Shown: piece by piece, positions 23,851-36,300 of the stretch
Numbering within the stretch: the stretch's first letter is position 1
Layout of the letters: every line of letters starts with the position of its first letter
Assembly (NCBI RefSeq): GCF_002288925.2
Contig: NW_022098022.1
Span: forward strand, 1,641,622-1,705,621
Length of the DNA stretch: 64,000 nt
Reading direction: 5' to 3'
Source of the DNA: Delphinapterus leucas
Taxonomy: Eukaryota; Chordata; Mammalia; Artiodactyla; Monodontidae
The notes under the pieces: model-generated
The model's database searches: none
The model's input: only the letters and a program-made list of their open reading frames with translations
What the model was told of the DNA's origin: nothing
Position numbers and translations under genes: made by a program

Positions 23851-24784
23851 CTTCTGTGTGCTACAAAGTCAGGTACTGTGTCCTGATTTGGTCCATTCCT
23901 TCTCACTCACCCGAGTCCTCTCACCACCCTCTTCTCCACCACACACCCATATATACATACACCTCTTCTCCCCTGACCAGTTTGCTAAGCCATATAGCTA
24001 TATATACATATACATATATGTTCCTTGAGTCTAAAATATTCCAGAATTGCACTTTAAATTTTTATTATTCTAGAATAAGGCACTTGGAAATTACTCTAAG
24101 TTTATATTTTGTTCCAGAATTATATTGTCTAACCTTTCGGCATGTAAGAATTGATTCAGTGGGAACGCTTGGGAAATACAGAAAAGAGCACAGTCTATCT
24201 GGGGTCTGTTATTTGTCTCAACTGCTTAGATTGTTTCCGTTTTTTAAAATTAACAGAACAGTGTCTGGCATCTGCGAATACAGCTCTGACAAACAGGAAG
24301 ACTTGACTAAGAGAAGCTGGCATGTGGGTCGAATACTGACTTCATCAGGGGTGACTCCGTTTCACTTCGATGGCAGGACGCCCTTACCAGCTTGACTCCC
24401 CACGTTAGGTGCCTATAACTTCTTTGTCTTAATCTTCAATTTTCAGTCATCTTTCTCAGATTCCAGTCTCCTCTGCTACCCTTCCCTACTCTTGGCCTCC
24501 ATGGCCCATCATACACCAACTGCACTGCACCCATGTGGTGAATTTCCTGCTCACTTGTCCATTCACCTTACTGTACACTTCTCCATTAGGCATGGGGGCG
24601 GGCTGGTCAAAAAGCATATTCATACTCTCCTTTCATAATATATAATGAGGTTACAATCAAATTGTTAATCCCAGGATGTTTTCTTATGAAAAGCTTTTAA
24701 AAAATCATAGCAGACTATAATTGAACTCCAAATGAATAATACAGAGCTGTAAAAGTTAAGAGAAAGTAGGGGTCATTGTGCTTC
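23851..24784. other. Unique sequence containing the longest open frame of the window
   Basis: A 179-codon frame spans 23856-24395 (+). Its translation starts with low-complexity Y/T/S-rich stretches from an ATATAC repeat near 23950-24020. It shows no domain, signal peptide or family resemblance that I recognise. I regard it as a chance frame. Confidence 0.45.
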
Positions 24785-25850
24785 ACAGTAGTTCATTCAT
24801 TCGTTCATTCAATGCATACTGTATCAGGCACTGCACTAATGTTGGGAATGCTAAAGTTATTAAAAAGAAGAAAGACTAGACCACATATAGTTTTCAGTTG
24901 GAGGGAGACACGTATAATGTTAGATGTCAATGAATGCTGAAGAAAAAAGTAATGCAGTTGAAGGAAATGAAAAGAATAATGCAGGTGAGGGAGAACTTTC
25001 AATTTTAGATGAAACGGCTACAGAGGTTCTCATGGAAAAGACAAGATTTGAATAAGGACCTGTGCAAAGTGAGAGACTGAGTCATGTGGATATCGGGGGT
25101 AAAAGCACACAAAGACCTTGAGCTGGGCACGTCTGCAGTGTTAAAGTAGGAAACCTAGACGCTGAGCAAAGGGGAGACTAGTAGAAGATGAGGCCGGAGA
25201 GTACCGGGCCCAAGATCACGAAGGGACTTGTGGGCCACAGTAAGGAGGAGGGCTTTTGCTCAAAACCAGATGTCTCTGGAGGGCTTTAAGCAGAAAAGTG
25301 ACATGATCTGACCCCTACTTTGACAGGATTGCTCAGGGTGATGTGTTAAGAGTAACCTGACGGAGGGGAAGGAAGGACAGAATCTAGAAGACCAGTCAGG
25401 GGCTGCGCTGTCAGTCCGGGAACGAGCTGACGGCAGCCTGGAATAGGGTGGTAGCCGTGGGATGATGAGATGCTTTCAGATTTGGGGGGTATTCTGAAGG
25501 GAAAACCTAAATATTTGACCAATTGGATACAGGATGAGAGAAAAAGAGGTACTGAGGCGGAAGCCAAAATTTCTGACCTAAAAGCAAGTAGAAAACCAGA
25601 CAGGTGGAAGTATCTTTAACGAGGCAGGGGGGAGGGTTTTTCAACTTCTTCTTTGCCACGTCAAGTGTGTTAACTAGATATCCAAGTGAAGGTGCCAACT
25701 AGGCAGCTGGGCATACTAGTGTGGATTATGAAGAGACTCAGGATTGAGACAGATGGGGATCATCAGCGTGCAGGACCCGTGATACTGGACAAAACCAACG
25801 AGAGAGGGAGTGTAGACTGAAAAGAACGGAGATCCAGAGATGGAGCAGAG
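24785..25850 (-). mobile_element. L2 LINE, long 3' portion, antisense
   Basis: It starts 'gttcattcattcgttcattc' (antisense L2 terminus). It continues in L2 antisense order with 'aagatgaggccggagagta' near 25186, 'cgaagggacttgtgggcca' near 25219, 'ggagggctttaagcagaaaa' near 25278 and 'gtgacatgatctgacccct' near 25299. Next come 'ggtggtagccgtgggatgat' near 25448 and 'gatatccaagtgaaggtgc' near 25677, and finally 'catcagcgtgcagga'. About 1.1 kb of one copy is preserved without interruption; no coding potential is left. Confidence 0.75.
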
Positions 25851-26129
25851 TGACATTTCAGCATCTGAGCGTGAGAAAAGTAAGGAGGAAGACGCGAAAC
25901 GGTCTAAGAAAGATCTTCTGGAGAAGCAGGAGGGACAGCACGCCCCAAGGGTCCTGGAAGCAAAGTGAAGGGAGCGTCTTCAAGAGCAATGGTACGGCCT
26001 CATTTAGCCTTTTAAACCTCTTTTGCCGCATCACCTGTCCTAGTCTCTTTTCCATTTCTCTGTGCCCCGCAAAATGCCGAAGCGATTCACCACCCTCTGC
26101 TTTTCTTCCTGTGCTTCCTGATGAGGATT

Positions 26130-26350
26130 CGTGGACGGTGGTGAGACCACACCCGGGTGTCAGGCCACCAGTTCTGACACAGGCTTCAGCTATCCCTAGG
26201 GCGTTATTTAACTTCTCTCTGCTTTAATTTCCTCATCTTCAAAACAGGTACAATAATAGTAACTATTTGGGCCGGGAAGGACAATTAAATGACAATACAT
26301 GTGTATGTAACTTCAAACGCTGCCTACACACAGCAAACGTTACATAATTA
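26130..26350 (+). mobile_element. MIR SINE fragment
   Basis: 'gggcgttatttaacttctct', 'tttcctcatcttcaaaaca' and 'aggacaattaaatgacaata' follow the MIR order, ending near 'acacacagcaaacg'. Confidence 0.6.
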
Positions 26351-28524
26351 CACACAACTCATAGTGTTTCTTCTCTCCGCCTTGCTTCACTCAAACCCAA
26401 CAAGAGTCGCCTCCTGCATTTAGTCAATTCTGTTCTTTTATTTCTCTAAAATCATTAGAAAGACATGATCCAGGATCTGAGCTGCATGTTATTTTATGTA
26501 GACTAATCTTTCTTTCTACCCACCCATCTCTACTTGTGAAATTCCTGTGGAGAGACACACCTCTCCAATGCTTCAGTGTTTCTGTAATGCCTCTGTGCTT
26601 TCTCACGTTATATATTTGGCATAAAGCACTAACGAGGGAAGATTCTTTCCTAAGAAGGACGCTATCAATCCACAGACGTTCAGACCAAGGATGAGGGTCC
26701 TGCTGCCGGCTTCATCTGGGTTCAGGAACCACCACACCTTCCGACGCAGAGGGCCCATCGGTCATCTTGACAGAGCTGGGCCCCGGCCCTGGGGGAGGCT
26801 GGCCATGAGGAAGGAGATAGCAACAACTGGGCAGCATGTACAGAAGCCTGCTCTCAGCAACTGTGGCCTGGAAGTGGGGCGAGTGGTCTAGTCTCGGGAG
26901 TGAGCCCAGCAGGGGAGGCCAAGGTTTGGGCAGGGCCAGAAAGCGGTCCCAAGACCCGTGGATTACACGCCTCACAAAAAACTGGGTTTGGGTTTGCGTC
27001 ATCCTAATGGACAGTGTCTGCTGTCCTCACAAGTCAGCATTGCTAGAAGCGGTAGTTACTTATTCTAGACAAATGACATGGGAAAGAAGTGGGCCACAAG
27101 GCATTTATAATCTGCGTCTCCTTTACCTACTGTACCGTAATACACACTGTAACAGGCAGTTACAAACACAGCAAAGCATCTGACCAACCCTGTCCTTTCA
27201 ATGCTTATATATTTGCCTTACTATCCTGAGAGATGAGGTTATAAGAACATATTCTAATTGCTTTACCAGCTCATATTGAGAGAAATAATACTTAAGAAAA
27301 GAATTCATAGAGTGTGGTACTGCAGGGGTGGGCTTCACTGGTGTACCCAACTGGAAGGAAGGGTATTAAGAGCTATTTTTGACTTGAGGCAGAGATCACT
27401 TGATCTTAATGCACGGTTTTTTCTTTATTAACTCCCTGCAAATGAGTTTTATACATACAACCTGAGGGGTTTTGTGAAGTTTATCAAGGTATTATTTATA
27501 AACTGCCCTCAAATCCCTAGCTGAAAGAGAAAATGTCATGCAATATTACTTGTCTAAAAATGAGACCTTTTGTAAGCCTTAATTATAAATTTAAATTCCC
27601 TTATATCAAGGAATGTGAATCAATCAATTATAATGAGCAACGACTATGTGCACATTGTAAGTTCTTTAGGGCCAAGAAGTGAGTCACTCATTTCTTTTTT
27701 CTTCTTCCACAGCATATACTCTGAAAACTGTTGTTGTTGATGATGGTAATACTACTACTGGTTAGTAGTAAAAATAATAATCCTCTAACTGTCTAGGTCA
27801 TGGCATACACCATTCATCTTTCTGGGAATTATTAAACAAGAGGGTGTCATTCATGGTTTACTGATTGGGTTCAAGGCACACGTCAGCATCAAAAACAAAG
27901 TTAGCATTAAACTTGACTCCATTTAAAGATGCCAGGATCCAAGGTGGAACACAGACAGTAAGATTAGGAGCTGGAAAGTCACAGAGCACTTGGGCAGAGG
28001 TCAGAAACCAGCACAGACCCAGGGCAGTCATTTAATTTGTCTGTCTGTCTATTATTTTTTAACAACTTGGGGCGCCAGACGCCTACCTTGATGATCCTTC
28101 CCCTTTGTATAGAATCCGCAGGAGGTTTAAGTTTCCCGCCCTTGCTAATAAAGTCTATTCTTCTTATTGAATAGAATGATCTTATTTGTTTAAGATTTGG
28201 TAGTATCCAGTTGAAAAGAGTTCTGGTGGGGCTGTGGTATTCTGGAGCAATGTTCTACAATCATCAGGGACACAAATCATCTTCTATAGATTTATGTTTG
28301 AACATCCAGCACCTTGTACATTTCATGACACTTGCAAGAATAAACACATGTGGACAAGTGATGACATCCTTTGCCACCTCTGTCTTGTCGGTAGGATTAG
28401 GCCATGCAGAGAGGGATGGTTTTCCTCTAAGTCCTTCTTAATGTCTCCATGTTTTCTATCTTTTGGCATGACCAATACTTTAAGCCACTATGTTTAGTTC
28501 TGATATTCATTAATGTATTCATTT
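26351..28524. other. Unique sequence
   Basis: No gene recognised. The block 26690-27000 is somewhat GC-richer and gives overlapping frames of 66-115 codons on both strands, none with family resemblance. A short (CTGT)n lies near 28039-28050. Confidence 0.45.
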
Positions 28525-29051
28525 ACATTTTTCCAGTTTAATTGAGATACAGTTGACATAAAACATTGAGTAAGTTTAACATGTGCAGCGTGTTGATTTG
28601 ATACAATGTACATACTGCAAAATGACTATCACAGTACAGTTAGTTAACACATGTGTCCATCACCTCACATAACTAACAGTTTTGGTGTGTGCGCTCATGT
28701 GTGTGGTGAAAACACTGAGCATCTACTGTCTTAGCAACTTTCGAGAATATAAGGCTGTATTACTAACTATAATCACCATGCTGTACATTAGGCCCTCTAG
28801 AACTTACTCATCTTATAACTAGAAGTTTCTGCCCTTTGACCAACATCTCCCCAATTTCTCCCACACTCTGGCAACCACCATCCTACTCTCTGTTTCTATG
28901 AGTTCGATGTTTTAGATTCCACATATAAGTGATATCGAATAGTACTTGTCTTTCTCTGACTTACTTCACTTCACATAATGCCCTTAAGGTCCATCCATAT
29001 TGTCACAAATGGCAGGATTTCCTTCTTATTTATGGCTGAGTAATATTCCAT

Positions 29052-29089
29052 TATGTGTGTGTATATATATATATATATACACACACATA
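29052..29089. repeat. Perfect 38-bp palindrome of (TG)(TA)(CA) type
   Basis: A GT-rich arm, an 18-base AT centre and a CA-rich arm form one continuous perfect palindrome centred between 29070 and 29071. It sits inside the antisense L1 and is the start of the microsatellite region. It could extrude a cruciform when supercoiled. Confidence 0.9.
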
Positions 29090-29216
29090 TATAAAATGTA
29101 TTACATACACACACTAATATATATAGGTATATATGTATGTATATACATATATGTGCACGTGTATTTATACACACATATATACATACATATATGTACACAC
29201 ACACACACACACACAT
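29090..29216 (+). repeat. Compound TA/CA/TACA microsatellite
   Basis: Mixed TATA, CACA and TACA tracts end in about ten CA units at 29194-29214. Frames over this region translate to YIYIY and THTHT low-complexity peptides and are not genes. Confidence 0.9.
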
Positions 29217-29840
29217 ATCACACTTTCTTTTCATGCATCGACGGACACTCAGATTGCTTCCATGTTGTCTTGGCTATTGTGAATAATGCTGCAATGAACA
29301 TGGGAGTGCAGATATCTTTTCGAGATAGTGATTTCATTTCCTTTGGTTATATACCCAGAAGTGGGATTGCTGGATCACACGGTAGTTCTACTTTTTTAAT
29401 TTCTGAGGAAACTCCATACTGTTTTCCATAGTGGCTGGACCACTGTACACTCCCGCCAAGAGGGCACAAGGTTCTTTTTCCTTTACATCCTCACCAGCAC
29501 GTGCTGTCTTATCTCTTTTATAATGGCCATTCTAACAGGCGTGCGGTGCTATCTCAGTTGGGTTTTGGTTTGCATTTCCCTGATGATGAGTGATGTTGAG
29601 TACCTTTTGCTGTCCCTGTTGGCCATCTGTACGTCTTCTTTGGAAAAATGTCTATTCAGGTCCTCTGCCCATTTTTTAAGTGGATTGTTTTTGTTTTGTT
29701 TCACTTGACTTGGTATGGAGTTGTATGAGTTATTTATATACTTTGGATATTAACCCTTATCTGACATATACTTTGCAAAAATTTTCTCCTATTCCACAGG
29801 CTGCCTCTTCATTCTGTTGATCATTTCTATTGCTGTGCAG

Positions 29841-31025
29841 AAATTTCCAACATTGTGTTGTAGTGTGGGCATATGATTTACTATCTATACCTAGACACTT
29901 TTAAGAGCGCAAAGGGGTATTAGTGTCACCTGTACCAGGGCAACAGACATCCTGTCCTGGGCTCAACAATTATGTATGGTTACCGTAATTACCTGACCTT
30001 AGATGGCAGGGGAGAGTGTGCCTTTTGCTACTGTCTCCCATGCTTAATCAAAGTGGACTTTACTTATGGTAAAATCCAAGTACAGACTAAGGTATCTTTA
30101 TTTCTCACCTTGTCTACTCCAGTAGTGTATATTCTGCTTCACCTGCAGACCATTCTTCAGAGATTATTTTAATCACAGGTCACAGCAACATGCCTTTGCT
30201 CTCCGTAATCCCCCTTGCGTTTACACAGCTCACACCTTTGACTTTGTTTATGGTCAAATTCACCTCTTCAGAGAGCCCACGTCAAATCATTCTATCTATC
30301 TCTCACTTCCTCTCCTGCTTTGTTTTTCTACATAGCGCTTTTTCACTTCTGATGTAACTATGTGTATTTGTTTATTTTCTGTCTTCTAAACAGGCCACAA
30401 ACTCCATCAAGGGAGGGACTTCTTTTTCTACTTTATGACTCATTTAAATAAGTTCTGGCACACAGCAGGCATCCACTTCCTATTTATTGGGTGAATATAT
30501 AAATAAATGAATATGTCTAAGGGTACAGATATTACGTTAAATCTCAGAGGGTAAAATTCAGAAACAAAATCTAGCATTAAAATCTCTTCCTCATTCAATC
30601 TTTCACCCTCTCCATGGGAACAAGGTGAGAAAAAGATCAAACAAGGAGCTAAAGCGTTAAGCCAGTATGTGCTAAAAGGACTGAAGGCGAGAGAGGAGAG
30701 AGTGTACTGTTTATCTTATTTTAACGTAAAGCTTTAAAGAATCTGAGATTGTCCTCACTGAATGCATTGTTCCTTGTAAAGACTAGAAATTCCTGCTTTT
30801 CAACCCTGATTAAAAGATGGGCGTTCTGCCATGCCCCAAAGATCGCCGGATTAGTTCTATGTTGGCTAATGGAAGGCAAGGTGGTCCATAAGCAAGGGCC
30901 TGCTTTGGAAGACTCCCTGCCTCTGGCTCCCAGTAGATGGGTGCTGGGAAATGCTGGCAGTAGTACCCCAGCTGATCTCAGCTGCCCCGAAGTCGCCCAG
31001 TGAGGAAGGCTGATCTCTAAGCAGT
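29841..31025 (+). repeat. Direct repeat, copy A (start of a 32,975-bp unit)
   Basis: This 1,185-bp block is repeated at 62816-64000. Comparing the two by eye I found no mismatch and no gap. The match begins exactly after the broken L1 at 29840 and continues to the window edge in the other copy, so the true repeat is probably longer. It includes an L2 3' end (30220-30510) and unrecognised sequence. The interval from here to 62815 would be one complete unit if the duplication is tandem. Confidence 0.97.
30220..30510 (+). mobile_element. L2 LINE 3' end
   Basis: 'cacctcttcagagagcccac', 'ctacatagcgctttttcac', 'ccacaaactccatcaaggg' and 'tggcacacagcaggcatcc' follow L2 3' UTR order; the terminal part lies near 30487-30510. 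It is duplicated with copy B. Confidence 0.65.
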
Positions 31026-31839
31026 GAGGGCCCAACCACTTAGTGCTTTACAGACCACAGACAATTGCACTCAGAAGCAGAGAGGCAGGCGGTGCTGAAC
31101 TTCCGCGCTCTGATGGAAGATGCTCCCTGCAGCTCAATGCACACAGTAGCCAATCGGCCCCCAGTTCTGCCCTAGCTGTCACTTCTGGATTTCTTCCAAG
31201 GGAGAGCAAGTTGCTTAATCCGACATCAGTATGGGGTTGCACAAAACCCAGCATCACTTTCTAAGTTAGCTCACGACCAGCCTTTTGATAGGAACCACAG
31301 AGCTTTATACCATTCAAAAATTATTTTTAATCGGGATGCCTTCCTGTCAAACAGTAAAGTTATTAATAATGCTGTAAATCTTCCAGAAAGTTTTGACAAG
31401 TTTGTTTTTTTGAAGAAAAGCTGAAAAACCAGAAATGTGGTTGGTAATGTTTGAACAGAGCTTTCAAAAGACCTTTACAGACAGTTTTTACTATGAATTC
31501 ATGAGTTTCCTTTTTCAAATTTCAAAAAGTACATCATAATTTGCTAATTAATATGTGATTTTTATAGTTTGCCTGTATTTTTTTATCTGTACTATTCTAT
31601 ATGTTAATGAACACCGCTTGGTGCTGTGGTAGAATAAATTTGAATACAACAGTTCAGAAAAAGCGAATCACTTTCCCTTTAACCTTGGGAAAGTTTAAAA
31701 ATGTGCCCTTCACAAATGGGTAGACAATAAGGGCCTGTTATCATCCAAACTTGATGACCTATTCCTCATATTTGAAAATATTAGGATCTAAATGTAGTCA
31801 TGACATATTCCACATGTCTTATGCTTTCTGTTATAAGCT
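30511..31839. other. Unique sequence, left part duplicated
   Basis: Up to 31025 it is shared with copy B. There is a GC-richer piece at about 30,900-31,260 but no exon, RNA gene or repeat that I can name. Confidence 0.45.
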
Positions 31840-32010
31840 GCCTACGTATATATTATCATACTTGGTCTTCACAGCAGTCTTGGAGTTCTTTTCCTCAGTT
31901 TGCAAAGGAGGCTACAGAGACTCAGGGAGTTTACGTAACTTGGCTACAGACACAAAATGAGTAGCAGAGTTGGAACTGGGCTGCAAATCATCTGTCCTAA
32001 CCTTCTCACT
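31840..32010 (-). mobile_element. MIR SINE, antisense
   Basis: 'gtcttcacagcagtcttgga', 'ctcagtttgcaaaggaggct', 'gggagtttacgtaacttgg' and 'agtagcagagttggaactgg' match the antisense MIR core in order. Confidence 0.65.
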
Positions 32011-33170
32011 GCTTATGTGTCACCTCCTTACCGTTGTTCATTGCGGCTCTGTGCCTTTTTTCCCAGCACTTCTGCATGTGCAAGTTTCCTACGGTGGAGC
32101 GATGCTGTGTCATGTAGACCACAGCTTTGATCTTATAATTCATTTAAAAATGGCCTCAAATCCCAATATCAGAACACAGAGAAATTAACCTGTCCAAAGA
32201 TACACAACATTGAGTCTTTTAAAAACTGTGAACTATTAAGAATATTTTCTAAATACGTTAAGTGCCTATCTCTAAAATTAATGAAATCAGATATCTTATT
32301 AAGACATGAGGGATAAGATTACTCTCGGCACAGTTCAACACAAGTGAACTTTAATTGCAGCAAAGACTCAGATGGCTTAAGCAAGTGGATTCTGACTTTG
32401 TGTATGGTGCTGGGAATGTAAAACGTACACCAGATTTGAAGACTTCGTACAAAAGAAGAATGTGAAATATCTCATTAATCACTTTTATATTGATTACATA
32501 TTGAAATGATATTTTAGATGTATTAAGTAATATGCATTACGAAAATTAATTTCACTTGTTCCTTCTTGTTTTTCAAAAAGTGGCTACTAGAGATAATTGA
32601 AATCTACACATGGGACTTCAAGTATATTTCTACAGGACAATGTTGGTCCAGAGCATAGTGGAGATACCTAAGACATGACTGCTGTCCTTGCTAGAGGATG
32701 AGACAAGGCTTATGTATGTGAAACAGAGGTAGAAGGACATATCTGTTTAAGTAACAAGTGATTGGAAAAGGAACATAGCATCTCTGAGAAAGTTCAAAGA
32801 AGGGGAAAATCAGTGTGGTCTACAATACATGGGGAAGGTCTGATGTTAAGGGTTGCAAGAGACTCTTCGGATGAGCTTGATGAGGAAAACGGACAGGACA
32901 ATGTCACTGTCAATGTCCAGCGAAGGAAAGGAAGAGAGAGTAAAAGGCGGCAGAAGCACAGTGGAAACCCTGACCCTTCATGAGCAGAGCAGGAATAATC
33001 ACTACTAAGAAAGGATTCCGATTTTTTCTTAAACTCTCTATTAATCCAATGTTGGCAAGTCAAATACATAACATTTTAGGAAGCCATCTGATACATGATT
33101 TTTTTGTTCCTTAAAAGAAATAACGTTTGGTAGTCACAACTGGAGTTTTCTCTGTCTCTTTCTCTTTTCT
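32011..33170. other. Unique sequence
   Basis: No gene or repeat recognised. Frames of 73 and 91 codons near 32762-33069 overlap on opposite strands without family resemblance. Confidence 0.45.
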
Positions 33171-33189
33171 AAATTCAATTTGCCCATTT

Positions 33190-33331
33190 TTTCTCAAAGT
33201 ACAGGCGAGTTACAATATTGTGTCAGTTCAGGTTTATAACAAGTGATTCAAAAGTTTTATATATTATACTCTTTTTAAAGTGATTATTAAAGAACTGCTA
33301 TATTTCCCCCCAAAATAAAAAATAAATAAAT
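33190..33331 (-). mobile_element. Short L1 3'-UTR insertion with near-perfect target duplication
   Basis: Read on the plus strand, 'caaagtacaggcgagttaca' and 'atattgtgtcagttcaggtt', with 'acaagtgattcaaaagtttt', are the antisense L1 3' UTR end. The flanks repeat: 33171-33189 and 33332-33350 agree at 17 of 19 positions ('aaattc' and 'atttgccc' are shared). The side that should be the truncated 5' end carries an A-rich tail (about 33311-33331). This suggests a twin-primed, inverted insertion rather than a simple one. Confidence 0.7.
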
Positions 33332-33350
33332 AAATTCCATTTGCCCCTTT

Positions 33351-36300
33351 ATTTCTACAAAATCACCCATTCTGAAACAGCTTTGCAAATGATTACAAGC
33401 TTTCAGTGTTACAGGGCTCATTGCTCTATGCGTTTGTCAAAATTTCTGCAAGTAGAGAGATAACCTAAGGACATAAAAATTAACACATGTAAATTAATCA
33501 CGGATTCTAGTTTTGGCTATGAAATCAATACTAAAAATAAGTCAGATTTTAAGCTTCCGTTAAAAAAGACATACCCAGAAGAGGTATAACTGATAATCTG
33601 GCATGTTTCAATAAGAACACGTGCTGAAACCATATGTCAAAGAACACCAGAAACACAATCCATGAGAAATGTTTTGTTTTTAAATCTGAAATCAAAATGG
33701 TAGCGTTAAAGCTATGTTTTATTCTAGTCTGAGAGAGTTGTCTCATTTATACGAAACACCAAAATAATGAAGTTGTTTCTGGGTTATTGGCCCCTTAATC
33801 TTGTATATTAATTCAGGTAATGCACCACTACTACTATCTTCCATTTAATTATTTTTATTTATGTACCATTAAGCTCCATTTTCATTACGTTTGGAGTACA
33901 AAAAAAGGCCAAACCCAGGGTATTTGGGCAGAGCCATCACTTCATTTACAATCCTCAGAAGACCCTTTTCTTGGTAGAGAATACAAATGACGGTCCTTGA
34001 CATTTTTTAAAAGCATTTTTTACTTCTTTAATTAGGAGTTTCAGGCAGGACCTTCTGCCTGAAGCCTTAACATTTTCAGATACTTCTGCCTCACTTCTCG
34101 GCCGGTTCTTCCTAAGTTTGTGCTGAATACATTCTTGCTTTGCAAGAAACCTGCTCTCAGGCCCTTTCATATTCTGCTATAATCTCTTGGTAATTACAAA
34201 GTCTCTCTCTGCGACAGTGGGCAAATCCAGGAGGAATTCCGAAGCTAGGCCTCACATGTAAACTTGTATTTGGACATCTCAGCTCAATTTGCACCCCCCG
34301 GGGCCTACAACTTAGAAAACAGTCCTGTCAGAAATGCGGAAAACCAGAGGAGCACAAAGGATACAATGACAATAACTTTGTGTCAGTGCAAAACACTGGT
34401 TAAATAACGCAGGACACAGCAACTTTCAATGAAATATTTCATTTAATAGTGGGTAAATCCTAACCATAGAAGGTGCAGTTACTAGGATAGCAAATTCCAA
34501 ACTACTTAACACTCCACATATGACAATTTCTCACCCTTACATGTTTCCAACCATGGGGAATTCGTACACCTCTTCCCCCTCTTTGCTTTACTATAATTAC
34601 TTGTACACTTTTCCTCTTATTCTTTCTTTTCCCTTTCAGTCACTGATATAAAAGCCATATTAGAAATTCTTTAATGACACAAACGCAAGAACATCAACAT
34701 AATATTTGTGTCATTATCGTATGTTTGGCTATTTGCAAATTATCTCATCACTAAGCATCAGAATTGGCCATAACTGTTACGCTAGAGTTTTATAACGTGC
34801 TTTTCTTTTCTTTTTTTTGGTCATACATCACAACAAAATATACAGTTTGCAGAAATCCATTACATTACGATTTGGGGAATTGTTAAGTCTCATTCACCAA
34901 AATAATGTAAAATGCGTCTGGTTTTGTTCTAAAGGCAAATACATAATACATTTCCTGCGGTTATCTGGACATCTATTATTGAGATCGGAATCGGTAGGTA
35001 GTAAAAAACGTATGGCTCTTTTTGCTCTTTTATACTAAGGTAAGTTTAAATTGGTTCAGTAATGTAATAGAGGAATTGTCCAAATCAAGAAAGTAGAAAG
35101 CTAAGAAATGCTACTTCACATTTTTTGCACATGCATTTTTAAAATTTCCCATTAGGCTGTGAATTTTTGAGGAGCTGACTAATGTTCTTTTCTGCCCCAT
35201 CGTGCTCAGCGTCTATGCACTGAACATCACCTATGATAGCTACCCGCTTCACAATTTCTCGTAACACTAGTAATTTCATGTCACTTCTAGATCAATGGAA
35301 AATACATACAGAAAAATAACAAAATCGTACTTATTAAAGATAGCACATAGGTAGTCAGAAATAAGTATTCTTGAGGGGCTTCTAGAGTGTCTTGCTTCTG
35401 TTTCACTGTAGGATAAAGTAAACACAGGGATTTTCAAACAGATCAAAAAGCACTGAGACATAACGCAACTTCTTCCTGTGATCCTGAGAATTTTTGACAG
35501 GTAAGTGGCATGTCAATAATCCTAATAATATTGAACTACACGGATGCGTATAGGGTTAGGGAACTGGACCTCATGTGATCCAGAATTCCAGGGTACCAGA
35601 GCAGATTTTTTCTTTAAGCAACCACAAAACAGACTGCAGGATGGATGCTATAAGTCTTAGGCTGACGAGCCTCTGGCATTTACCCAGATTGTAGATTCTG
35701 AGATTAAAGGAGACCTGAAGTGTAGCCTCTATATGAAGGGGGAGACAGGAAAAGCCAAGTGACATCCCTTTAGTCAGTTATGTCCACTTTCACCAGATGT
35801 GAAGAAAACGATAAAAACTTGAGGATTAAATCTCAAGCAAGCACAGAGCTGGAGAAAGTGTTAAAAGCCATGATTAAGCTTTGGAGAAACAGAATATAAA
35901 TTGCAAAGAAAAATCACCCACTGTAAGCATTTATATACTCAACCCAACGGGCTTTTCAGTAAACCAGTCAAGAGGGGGAAATGGACAAAAATATATTTCC
36001 ACTGGCAAACGCTTGTTAAATCTCCCAAAGCAAGTTTTTGCTTTACCCCCTGCTTCCAAAGTACTCAGCTCAGTCTTAGAAACTGGTTGGGGTAGGGAAA
36101 AAAAATCAGTTCCTTAGGTCCTTGTAAACATTTCACTTTTATTTTTAGAAAAAAGAGATTATTTTCCAAAAACTGCAGGTGTGAGGAACCTAATATTGAA
36201 AGTCTCCCGCGAACTGTTTTACACCTTACCCCATCAGAGTGCCCTTGGAATAAAACAAATTGGATGAAAAACATAAATCTTGTAGCTTCGGATACTCAAA

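Larger units (their letters stand above)
28525..29840 (-). mobile_element. L1 LINE 3' part (end of ORF2 and 3' UTR), antisense
   Basis: Read on the plus strand: 'ccagtttaattgagatacag' (3' terminus, near 28536), 'ccacatataagtgatatcga', 'atggctgagtaatattccat' (29032) and 'tcctttggttatatacccag' (29339). Then follow 'aatggccattctaacaggcg' (29522) and 'ggccatctgtacgtcttctt' (29622). All are classic antisense L1 phrases in order. A CA/TA microsatellite has expanded inside it. The element stops abruptly in 'ttgctgtgcag' at 29840, in the middle of ORF2. That is also the exact left boundary of the direct repeat described below. The type is an older mammalian L1 (L1M-like). Confidence 0.9.

Noticed and set aside
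23856..24395. 179-codon open frame as a protein gene
   Set aside because: Longest in the window, but low-complexity at its start, with no domain or family resemblance. Frames of this length occur by chance in 64 kb read in six frames.
26690..27183. Possible exon in a GC-richer block
   Set aside because: Frames overlap on both strands and no recognisable protein similarity was found; no convincing splice context by eye.
28971..29431. 87- and 143-codon frames with Y/I/C/T repeats
   Set aside because: Translations of the CA/TA microsatellite and of antisense L1.
29972..31003. Three small frames duplicated at 62947-63978 as a gene family
   Set aside because: They are identical only because the whole 1,185-bp DNA block is duplicated. 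One lies within an L2 3' end.
33171..33350. Processed pseudogene with A-tail
   Set aside because: The body matches L1 3' UTR antisense and not a gene transcript.
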